The translations under genes were made by a program, and so were the position numbers. 11,376 bases of DNA, taken from NCBI GenBank assembly GCA_026389635.1, contig JAPLHM010000188.1, positions 1 through 11,376 of the forward strand, written 5' to 3'. Positions 1 through 6,421 of this stretch are shown in pieces; position 1 is the stretch's first letter; each line of letters starts with the position of its first letter. Source of the DNA: Chloroflexota bacterium (GTDB lineage Bacteria > Chloroflexota > Dehalococcoidia > GIF9 > UBA5629). The notes below the pieces were generated by a model. It ran no database searches and was not told the DNA's origin. It saw only the letters and a list, made by a program, of their open reading frames with translations.

Positions 1-25
1 CATCAGTCTAATAAAACTCCTTTTT
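1..25 (-). promoter_or_regulatory. Ribosome binding site and possible start of the next minus-strand gene (expected rpsR)
   Basis: On the minus strand the 39 bases after the ssb stop contain AAAAAGGAG (17-25), followed 13 bases later by an ATG that occupies the first three bases of the window. This looks like the translation start of a third gene in the rpsF-ssb operon. In many bacteria the order is rpsF-ssb-rpsR, so ribosomal protein S18 is the natural guess, but no S18 codon beyond the ATG is visible. The spacing is slightly long, so the true start could lie just outside the window. Confidence 0.45.
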
Positions 26-39
26 CAACTATTAAGGAT

Positions 40-444
40 TTAGAAGGGGATATCCTCCGGCTCGATATCACCTTCAACCGTGCGGGCGTCCTCGGGTGGC
101 AACTGTACCGCGCCCTGCTTGTCAAGGAAGAGCACCCTGTCCGCGTTCACCTCTAAGCTAGTCCGTTTCTGCCCGTCTTTGCCGTCATATGTACGTGTCC
201 GCAAACTACCTTCGACGTAAACCAGCTTGCCCTTATTCAGGAACTGGTTGCAAGTCTCCGCTAACTTTCTCCACGCGCTTATGCGAAACCATTCCGCTTC
301 CTCTTTATATGATCCGTCGGGTTGACGCGTACTGCGGTTGGCCGCCAGGCTGAAAGAAGTAACAGCAACCCCGTCCGGTGTAAACCTCATTTCAGGATCG
401 CCACCGACCCTGCCGATTAGAATAATCTTAATTAAGTTTGCCAT
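40..444 (-). CDS. ssb: Single-stranded DNA-binding protein SSB
   Basis: Binds and protects single-stranded DNA in replication, repair and recombination, normally as a homotetramer, and recruits partner enzymes through its C-terminal tip. The 134-residue product has an OB-fold over roughly residues 1-105, with the family motifs GDPEMRFTPDG, VTSFSLAANR, EWFRISAWRKLAE and KGKLVYVEGSLRTR. A short acidic linker follows and the protein ends in EPEDIPF, the expected partner-binding tip, so the gene is complete. Length is slightly short for the family because the linker is brief. An in-frame TTG lies one codon upstream (445-447), but the Shine-Dalgarno sequence GGAGGTGG ends only at 448. Spacing favours the ATG at 444. 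The gene follows rpsF by about 20 bases, so the two are very probably cotranscribed, as usual for this pair. Confidence 0.95.
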   Translation of the reverse strand: MANLIKIILIGRVGGDPEMRFTPDGVAVTSFSLAANRSTRQPDGSYKEEAEWFRISAWRKLAETCNQFLNKGKLVYVEGSLRTRTYDGKDGQKRTSLEVNADRVLFLDKQGAVQLPPEDARTVEGDIEPEDIPF

Positions 445-464
445 CAACCACCTCCGGTAATCAG

Positions 465-755
465 CTATTTTCGCGGACGAACAAGTACCTTAAAACATCC
501 TCCATCCTCTGACATCTTCAAATTAGCGTCAAGCTCCTTCAAAGCCGTCTGATTGATCTGCACTTTTTCGAGCACGTAAGTCCCTTCCGCCTGCTTTTTA
601 ATCGGGTAAGCAAGCCTTCTTTTGCCCCATTGATTCGTTTCAGTAACCGTTCCACCGAGCTTGGTTATCTGGTCATTGACCTTTCCCAATACACGGGTGA
701 AATCATCTTCACTCAAGTTTGCATTCAGAATAAAAACCAGTTCGTAACCGGGCAC
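465..755 (-). CDS. rpsF: 30S ribosomal protein S6, with C-terminus altered by a 7-bp duplication frameshift
   Basis: Small-subunit ribosomal protein S6, which pairs with S18 in the 30S platform. The GTG start at 755 is set by a Shine-Dalgarno sequence GGAGGA six bases upstream, and the N-terminus MPGYELVFIL is typical. Motifs GGTVTETNQWGKRRLAYPI and EGTYVLEKVQ identify the family, and 96 codons is a normal length. The end is odd. After LKMSED the frame reads GGCFKVLVRPRK and stops at TAG 465-467. Shifting frame after a perfect 7-bp tandem repeat (496-509) instead gives VLRYLFVRENS and a TGA at 461-463, which is the normal S6 ending (EDVLRYLVVR type). Thus the last beta strand is probably misread in this copy. 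It may still be partly functional, be a sequence error, or be recoded. It leads the rpsF-ssb operon. Family call is very safe; the state of the C-terminus is an inference from comparing frames. Confidence 0.92.
   Translation of the reverse strand: MPGYELVFILNANLSEDDFTRVLGKVNDQITKLGGTVTETNQWGKRRLAYPIKKQAEGTYVLEKVQINQTALKELDANLKMSEDGGCFKVLVRPRK
496..509 (-). repeat. Perfect 7-bp tandem duplication inside rpsF
   Basis: Read on the rpsF strand this is GAGGATG repeated twice without a gap (plus strand CATCCTC at 496-502 and 503-509). Removing one copy leaves SED joined to VLRYLFVRENS and a stop, which restores the canonical S6 C-terminus. The repeat unit is not a multiple of three, so the second copy shifts the frame. 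Replication slippage is the simplest origin. Confidence 0.85.
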
Positions 756-761
756 AATAAA

Positions 762-783
762 TCCTCCAAGCAGCGAAATTCTA
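762..783 (-). promoter_or_regulatory. rpsF Shine-Dalgarno and a -10-like hexamer at the breakpoint
   Basis: On the minus strand TTGGAGGAT lies just before the GTG start of rpsF. Ten or so bases further upstream is TAGAAT (plus-strand 778-783), a five-of-six match to the -10 consensus. No reasonable -35 element stands 16-18 bases upstream, where the sequence is already ychF coding DNA. The ribosome binding site is secure; the -10 is a weak suggestion that the original promoter was cut at its spacer. Confidence 0.4.
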
Positions 784-784
784 G

Positions 785-1846
785 ACCACTGTTTTCGACG
801 CCCTCACAAAATGCAGCGCCGAGCCCGGGTCCCACGCCGGAGCCGGGCTCACCTTACACCCCGCCATAGCCAGGGTACCGGACGCGCGCGTGCTTAAGCT
901 GAGCGATATCTACCACCCCAAAAAAACAACCCTGGCCGAGATAAAGTACGTGGACTTCGCAGGCCTGCCCAGGGGGTTCGGCCGGGAGCAGGGGTTCGGC
1001 GGGCAACTGCTCAACAGCCTCAGCACGTCCGACGCCATACTGCAAGTGGTGAGGGCCTTTGAAGACGAAAATATACCGCATATAGACGGTAGGATCGACC
1101 CGCTCAAAGACATCGAAACACTCGATATGGAACTGGTTTTCTCCGACCTCACCATCATTGAAAAGCGGCTGGGCCGCCTCGAATCGGCTTTTAAAATGGG
1201 AAAATCCTCAGAGCGTGACGCGGCCACCAGGGAGCAGGGGCTGCTCAACAGGATCAAGGCTTCGCTGGACCAGGGCATCCCCATCAGGCTGCAACAATTG
1301 ACTCCGGACGAATCGAGGGCGATCAGCAATTACCAGTTCCTCACGGCCAAGCCCGTGCTGATCGTGATCAACATCGGTGAAAAACAGCTTCCCTCGGGGC
1401 AGAAGATGCTTGACGGGCTGAAAACAGCCTACTCCATGCCGCAGGTGGAGTTGATATCCATGTGCGGGAAATTAGAGAGGGAGCTGGCGCAGCTCCAGGA
1501 GCAGGAGGCCGAGGAGTTCCGCAAGGACATCGGGCTGGAGGAAACGGCCTTCGCCGCGGTTATCAGGCACTGCTATGGACTGCTGGGACTGGTATCCTTT
1601 TTCACGGTCGGTGACGACGAGGTCAAGGCCTGGACGGTGCGCAATAATACCCCCGCCATACAGGCGGCCGGCAAGATACACACCGATATGGAGAAGGGCT
1701 TCATCAGGGCCGAAGTGATGAGCTACGACGATTTCATAAAAAGCGGCAGCACAGCCGAGGCGCGCAAGCACGGCCTGCTGAGGCTGGAAGGTAAAACCTA
1801 TACCGTCCGCGACGGGGATATGATTAATTTCCTGTTTAATGTTTAG
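785..1846 (+). pseudogene. ychF: YchF/Obg-like ATPase, 5'-truncated and lacking its P-loop lysine
   Basis: YchF (OLA1 family) proteins are ribosome-associated P-loop NTPases that prefer ATP, with a C-terminal TGS domain. Recognisable homology starts at 785 with TTVFDALT, the residues that follow GxxxxGK in the P-loop, and continues in frame through VPDARV and HPKKTT to the end. A G3-like VDFAGL, a G4-like NIGE (YchF uses NxxE) and a full TGS domain ending in GDMINFLFNV are present. About 353 codons remain of a family length near 365. The codon before the homology is TAG (782-784), and upstream DNA is the rpsF leader. The first usable start is GTG at 890, which would give a 318-residue protein with no P-loop. 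No ATG or strong ribosome binding site is available. So only about 14 N-terminal residues are missing, but they are the nucleotide-binding ones. I call it a pseudogene, unless the join is an assembly error and the gene is intact in the cell. Confidence 0.85.
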
Positions 1847-1864
1847 ACTGCCTTTGAAACTCTG

Positions 1865-2899
1865 ATGATGTCTGACTTATCGGTCCGGCAAAGGTTGGAG
1901 CAGGCCGAAGAGAGCCTGTCGCCCTACGCGGCGCGCAGTAATGCCGGCCGCGGCAGGATGACCGCAGAGCAGCCCTGCCCGTTGAGAACCGCTTTCCAGC
2001 GCGACCGTGACCGCATCATATTTTCCAACGCCTTCCGCAGGCTCAAACACAAAACCCAGGTATTTATAGCGCCTGAGGGCGACCACTACGTAACGCGCCT
2101 GACGCATACGCTGGAGGTTTCGCAGATAGCCCGCACCATCTCGCGGGCGCTGTCGCTCAACGAGGACCTGGCTGAAGCCATAGCCCTCGGCCACGACCTG
2201 GGTCACACACCCTTCGGCCATACCGGGGAACAGGTGCTCAACGAGTTGATGCCCGGCGGATTCAAGCATTACGAGCAGAGCCTGCGGGTGGTCGACTGTA
2301 TCGAGAACAACGGCAGGGGACTCAACCTGACATGGGAGGTAAGGGACGGCATACTCAACCATTCCAAGGGTGACCTCGAGATACTGGAGGAAGGCTGGGA
2401 CAACGTGTCCACGGTTGAGGGCCAGGTAGTCAAGATGGCGGACCTTGTGGCCTATATAAACCACGATGTTGAAGACGCTATACGGGCGGGCGTAATATCC
2501 CGCTCCGACCTGCCTGCCTCCACTCTCAAGACACTGGGGCAGTCCAATTCAAGCCGTATTAACACCCTTGTCACCAACATCGTGGCTTTCTCGACAGGAA
2601 AAATGGAAGGCGGCGCGGCGGGCCGTCAGGTGATAGGCATGAGCCCTGAAATTTTAAACGCGGCCAACGAGCTGCGCGAGTTTCTTTTCGCCAGGGTTTA
2701 CCATAGCGGACTGGAGGCAGAGAAAGCATCGGATGCCCGGGACATAATACTTCTGTTATACCGCCATTTCTCAGATAACCCGGGGGAGCTGCCCGACGAG
2801 TACAGGTTGATCGGGGGGGACAACCAACGCCGCATCGCCGACTATATAGCGGGAATGACCGACCATTATGCTATACTCGCAGCGGGGAAACTCTCTTGA
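1865..2899 (+). CDS. dgt: dGTPase-like HD-domain deoxynucleotide triphosphohydrolase
   Basis: Hydrolyses dNTPs, classically dGTP, to the nucleoside and triphosphate in the cytoplasm, and so adjusts dNTP pools. The 344-residue product is of the shorter dGTPase type. Residues 52-66 (SNAFRRLKHKTQVF) and 78-85 (RLTHTLEV) open the HD domain. Metal ligands by pattern are H81, H110-D111 (ALGHDLGHTPFGH) and D193 (KMADLVAY). HYEQS near residue 135 is also a family motif. The gene starts 18 bases after ychF and has two successive ATG codons (1865, 1868). I see no good Shine-Dalgarno sequence, which suggests translation coupled to ychF and makes the choice between the two ATGs uncertain. It precedes dnaG in the same direction, so a nucleotide-pool enzyme sits next to the primase. 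The true preferred dNTP cannot be told from sequence alone. Confidence 0.92.
   Translation: MMSDLSVRQRLEQAEESLSPYAARSNAGRGRMTAEQPCPLRTAFQRDRDRIIFSNAFRRLKHKTQVFIAPEGDHYVTRLTHTLEVSQIARTISRALSLNEDLAEAIALGHDLGHTPFGHTGEQVLNELMPGGFKHYEQSLRVVDCIENNGRGLNLTWEVRDGILNHSKGDLEILEEGWDNVSTVEGQVVKMADLVAYINHDVEDAIRAGVISRSDLPASTLKTLGQSNSSRINTLVTNIVAFSTGKMEGGAAGRQVIGMSPEILNAANELREFLFARVYHSGLEAEKASDARDIILLLYRHFSDNPGELPDEYRLIGGDNQRRIADYIAGMTDHYAILAAGKLS
2869..2877 (+). promoter_or_regulatory. Candidate extended -10 promoter for dnaG-rpoD
   Basis: Inside the last codons of dgt is TGCTATACT, an extended -10 element (TGn followed by a five-of-six match to TATAAT). There is no matching -35 at 17 bases, which extended -10 promoters do not strictly need. 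Transcription would begin near 2884, about 55 bases before dnaG. It would give dnaG and rpoD their own promoter even if the upstream operon promoter is lost. This is a pattern match only. Confidence 0.3.
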
Positions 2900-2938
2900 A
2901 TAAAGGCATTAAAGCGGAGTGTAAGCGCTGATCAGGCA

Positions 2939-4810
2939 ATGAGCACAACGGACGATATCAAGCAGAGGCTGGACATCGTGGATGTGGTGTCACAGTATGT
3001 CAAGCTGACCAAGTCGGGCCGCAGTTACAAGGCGGCCTGTCCCTTCCACATTGAAAAAACGGCCTCTTTTTTCGTTTTTCCCGAGAAGCAGAGCTGGCAC
3101 TGTTTCGGGGCATGCGCCACGGGCGGGGATATATTTACCTTCGTGATGAAGAAGGAGGGCATCGATTTCGGCCAGGCCCTGCGCCTGCTGGCGGAGAGGG
3201 CCAACGTCACGCTTACGTATAAAACAGCCCAGGTCACCGCAGAAGATACTGCCAGACAGGACCACCTTTTCAAATTGAACGAGGTGGCTGCCGAATATTA
3301 CCACTACCTGCTGTTGCACGATGAAGAGGCCGGGGCGGCCAGGAAGTATGCAGAGGGCAGGGGACTATCCCCGGCCGTTATAGACAGTTTTCAGCTGGGA
3401 TTTTCGCCCGGTAAGTGGGACGGCCTGCTCACTTATGTAGCCAAAGCGGGCTACCGGGATGATGAAATGCTGGCGGTCGGCCTGACAGTCCAGCGGGAGA
3501 CGGGCGGGTTCTACGACAGGTTCAGGAACAGGCTGATGTTCCCCATCCGGGATGCAAAGGGGCGTGTAGTGGGGTTCGGCGGCCGCGCGCTGGACGATTC
3601 GATACCCAAGTATTTAAATTCGCCGCAATCGCTGCTCTTCGACAAGAGTTCGATCATTTACGGGATAGAGCGTGCCAGGGGAGCGATCAGGCAGAATGAC
3701 TGCGTGGTGATCACCGAAGGCTACATGGACACACTGGCGGCGCACCAGTTCGGATTCGAAAACACGGTTGCCTCGATGGGCACGGCGCTTACGGAAAAAC
3801 AGATATCGATACTGCGCAAGCTGACGCGCAACATCATCGTCGCGCTCGATGCCGATGCGGCCGGGCTTGAGGCCACAACGCGCAGCATAACCACCATCGA
3901 CCAACAGATACCCAAGGAACACTGGCTGGCCTGGATTGAGCCGAAGACCTACAGCGAGTTAGTCAAGTATGAGATCCAGGTCGTGGAGATCGTGGGAGGC
4001 AAGGACCCTGACGAGATCATACGCAATTCCCCGGAAAAATGGGCCGCTTTGCTTAAAGAATCCCAGCCCATCATCGATTTTACTTTAAAAAAAGAAATTG
4101 CTAATATAAACAAAGATAGTTCCAAAGACAAGTCTGCGTTAGTATCAAAATTTTTACCGATTCTGTCTCATATTGACGACTCTGTCCGGCGCGCCCATTA
4201 TGTTGAGAAGTTATCGCGCCTGCTCGGTCTGGATGAGAGATTCGTACGTGATGCGCTCTTCGAGCTACAGGCCAGGGAAAAGAAATATGGAGCGGCGAGT
4301 GGAAGCAAAGTCATAAAGAACTATGCTAACCGGGCGCCGTCCTCGCGGCATATCGAAGAGTATTTGCTGGCGCTGCTGCTGCAATTTAGCGACCTTCGAG
4401 AGGAAGGCATCAAGATTTCGGCGGATTATTTTGAACATCCGGAGAATAAGGATATATTATTAAAATGGCAGGGCAATGCCGGCGCGGATTCTTTTGGCGC
4501 GGATATCGATCCCGCGCTCAAGGAATTTTACGACCACCTGATTTCCTTAGGAGGGCAGCTACCCCCGTCGTTGCACCAGAGCAAGAGGGAACGGGAATAC
4601 GCTTTAAACGACTGCATCAACAGGTTGCTGGAGGGCCACATAAAGAATCTTGAGATCAAGAAGAAGCTTATACTGTCGGAAGAAAAAGACAGGGGCGATA
4701 CAGAGAGCCAGTTAGCTAAACTGATCGAGCACGGTATCCTGGAGAGCCAGCAGTTGCACGATGTTTTCAAGAAGCGCGGCCGTCTTTTCAGCCGTATAAA
4801 GGGAGTCTGA
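2939..4810 (+). CDS. dnaG: DNA primase DnaG
   Basis: Makes the RNA primers for replication and works with the replicative helicase. The 623-residue protein has an N-terminal CHC2 zinc domain (C34, H37, C55, C59), a primase core, a TOPRIM domain with EGYMD (260-264) and ALDADAAG (D304, D306), and a diverged C-terminal helicase-binding part. The second zinc pair is spaced CxxxC (HCFGAC) rather than the common CxxC. About 25 residues are inserted between TOPRIM and GGKDPDEII (near 354). The start fits the family N-terminus (DIKQRLDIVDVVSQYV). The Shine-Dalgarno sequence is weak. The stop TGA abuts the rpoD ATG with no gap, so the two genes are surely cotranscribed. A stretch at 4081-4140 is markedly AT-rich, 16 G+C in 60 bases by hand count, and includes the heptamer TTTAAAA in the slippery phase. 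Confidence 0.97.
   Translation: MSTTDDIKQRLDIVDVVSQYVKLTKSGRSYKAACPFHIEKTASFFVFPEKQSWHCFGACATGGDIFTFVMKKEGIDFGQALRLLAERANVTLTYKTAQVTAEDTARQDHLFKLNEVAAEYYHYLLLHDEEAGAARKYAEGRGLSPAVIDSFQLGFSPGKWDGLLTYVAKAGYRDDEMLAVGLTVQRETGGFYDRFRNRLMFPIRDAKGRVVGFGGRALDDSIPKYLNSPQSLLFDKSSIIYGIERARGAIRQNDCVVITEGYMDTLAAHQFGFENTVASMGTALTEKQISILRKLTRNIIVALDADAAGLEATTRSITTIDQQIPKEHWLAWIEPKTYSELVKYEIQVVEIVGGKDPDEIIRNSPEKWAALLKESQPIIDFTLKKEIANINKDSSKDKSALVSKFLPILSHIDDSVRRAHYVEKLSRLLGLDERFVRDALFELQAREKKYGAASGSKVIKNYANRAPSSRHIEEYLLALLLQFSDLREEGIKISADYFEHPENKDILLKWQGNAGADSFGADIDPALKEFYDHLISLGGQLPPSLHQSKREREYALNDCINRLLEGHIKNLEIKKKLILSEEKDRGDTESQLAKLIEHGILESQQLHDVFKKRGRLFSRIKGV
4800..4804 (+). promoter_or_regulatory. rpoD ribosome binding site within the end of dnaG
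   Basis: AGGGAG lies in the last codons of dnaG, about six bases before the rpoD ATG at 4811. The dnaG stop codon (4808-4810) directly touches this ATG. The arrangement fixes the rpoD start and points to coupled translation of the two genes. Confidence 0.7.
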
Positions 4811-6394
4811 ATGGCAAAGAGCGCAAAACCGGTGAAGAGTAAAAAAACGCGTCCGGCGGGGAGCGAACGGACGGTTGCGGCTGAGGCTGTGATCGTTGAA
4901 GTGCCAAGCGCCGCAGTGGCGCGCACGGAATTCGAAGTGCGCCCTGATCCCTGGGGAAAGATCGCTGGCGATGCCCTGCCGCAGGACGAGAAGGAACTGC
5001 TTTTCAGCGATATCGAGGCGGCCCCCGAGTTTGCCGAGGAATGGTTGAAGCCGGAGGCGGAGGAGAAGCCGCCGATAGAGCTTGAGATCGAGCTGACCGA
5101 GCACGAAGCCATCGACGACCCGGTCAGGATGTACCTGCATGAGATTGGAAAGTACCCGCTTTTAAATGCCAGGCTCGAGCGGGAACTGGCCAGCAAGATA
5201 GAGCCGTATAAATACATCGGTCACATCAAAGAGGTATTCCGGCAACAGGAAAACAGGTTCCCCAGCACGTCTGATTTCGTCATTCAACTGCTCAAGAATT
5301 TAGCGGATTGCGATACTGTTATCGACAAGATGTCAGAGTATGTCAACGTTACAAAAAAAATCAGTTTCAAGGAAAGACTGCTCAACCAGAAGCTGCACCA
5401 GTCGATCGATGACTTCATCAACCCTGAAACGGTGGTAAGGATCGCGACAGATTTGAACCGTGACCCTCATGAGACGGAAAAAAGGCTTGTTGATTACTCG
5501 ATATATGTGCGCATCATCAACCCCGAGATATTCTCTATTATAGATGCCGATTCCACCTGGGACAGGGTAAAGCAGGTGGTCAATAAGGAAGGCGAGACCA
5601 AGTTGGCCGCCAAAATCGACGGCAACAGCCATGCTTTTAAGCAGAAGTTCGAGCGCATCGACAGGGACGGCAGGGAGGCCAGCAAGCAGCTGACCGTCTC
5701 CAATCTCAGGCTGGTGGTCAGCGTGGCCAAGAAGTACGTCGGCCACGGCATGCCGCTGCTTGACCTGATACAGGAGGGCAATATCGGCCTGGTGAGGGCC
5801 GTAGAAAAATTCGAATACCGCAAAGGCTACAAGTTCAGCACGTATGCCACCTGGTGGATCCGGCAGGCCATCACGCGCGCCATCGCGGATCAAGCCAGGA
5901 CCATACGCATACCGGTGCACATGGTAGAGACTATCAACAGGTTGCTCAAGGTCAACAGGAGACTGTCCCAGGAGTTCGGCCGCGAGCCCAGCTGCGAGGA
6001 AATCGGCGTGGGCATGGAGATATCGGCGGACAAGGTCAGGGAGATCATGAAGCTCTCGCAGGTGCCCATCTCGCTGGAAATGCCCATCGGCGAGGAAGAG
6101 GACAGCCACCTGGGTGATTTTATTGAAGACCGTTCCAACCTGCCCCCTGCCGACGCGGCTTCACGCGAGCTGCTTAAAGCCCAGCTTGATAAAGTGCTGG
6201 GGGAGCTGACTGACCGTGAACGCAAGGTATTGCTATTGAGGTTCGGCCTGGAGGATGGCCGCGCCAGGACGCTGGAAGAGGTCGGGAAGGAATTCAACGT
6301 AACCCGCGAGAGGATAAGGCAGATCGAAGCTAAAGCTTTGCGCAAGTTGCGGCATCCCAGCCGGAGCCGCAAGCTTAAAGATTACCTTGAATAA
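4811..6394 (+). CDS. rpoD: Primary RNA polymerase sigma-70 factor RpoD
   Basis: Housekeeping sigma factor that directs RNA polymerase to -35/-10 promoters. In the 527-residue product a basic then acidic, low-complexity N-terminus (1-100) leads to region 1.2 (about 101-133, DDPVRMYLHEIGKYPLL). A long non-conserved spacer covers about 135-290. Region 2 (295-366) carries SNLRLVVSVAKKY, DLIQEGNIGL and the promoter-melting segment YKFSTYATWWIRQAITRAI. Region 3 spans about 372-446. Region 4 (459-521) carries LTDRERKVLLLRFGL and the helix-turn-helix TLEEVGKEFNVTRERIRQIE. All regions needed for a group 1 sigma are present. The start at 4811 immediately follows dnaG and has a GGGAG ribosome binding site. 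The spacer holds an A8 run (5353-5360), which also makes it prone to indel errors. No clear terminator follows, and the next gene starts 28 bases on. Confidence 0.97.
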   Translation: MAKSAKPVKSKKTRPAGSERTVAAEAVIVEVPSAAVARTEFEVRPDPWGKIAGDALPQDEKELLFSDIEAAPEFAEEWLKPEAEEKPPIELEIELTEHEAIDDPVRMYLHEIGKYPLLNARLERELASKIEPYKYIGHIKEVFRQQENRFPSTSDFVIQLLKNLADCDTVIDKMSEYVNVTKKISFKERLLNQKLHQSIDDFINPETVVRIATDLNRDPHETEKRLVDYSIYVRIINPEIFSIIDADSTWDRVKQVVNKEGETKLAAKIDGNSHAFKQKFERIDRDGREASKQLTVSNLRLVVSVAKKYVGHGMPLLDLIQEGNIGLVRAVEKFEYRKGYKFSTYATWWIRQAITRAIADQARTIRIPVHMVETINRLLKVNRRLSQEFGREPSCEEIGVGMEISADKVREIMKLSQVPISLEMPIGEEEDSHLGDFIEDRSNLPPADAASRELLKAQLDKVLGELTDRERKVLLLRFGLEDGRARTLEEVGKEFNVTRERIRQIEAKALRKLRHPSRSRKLKDYLE

Positions 6395-6421
6395 CCACTT
6401 GCTTACTTAAGGAGGCAACCG

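Noticed and set aside
780..785. TCTAGA (XbaI site) exactly at the break, as a cloning scar
   Set aside because: A six-base site occurs by chance often enough, and no vector sequence is seen around it.
757..790. Relic of the YchF P-loop in another frame (I-N-P-P-S-S before a gap)
   Set aside because: The likeness to I-G-L-P-S-S is slight and depends on guessed codons. The same bases form the rpsF ribosome binding site, and no start codon lies upstream.
630..869. Plus-strand frame of 79 codons ending in a proline-rich stretch
   Set aside because: It is the antisense of rpsF followed by an out-of-frame reading of ychF. The proline richness comes from GC-rich ychF codons.
890..1846. ychF as a complete gene starting at GTG 890
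   Set aside because: Thirty-five in-frame codons upstream (785-889) are clearly family sequence, and no good ribosome binding site precedes the GTG. This start is only what is left after truncation.
4528..6372. Long minus-strand open frames of 140-258 codons across dnaG and rpoD
   Set aside because: They are shadows of strongly conserved plus-strand genes in GC-rich DNA. They have no ribosome binding sites and no recognisable motifs.
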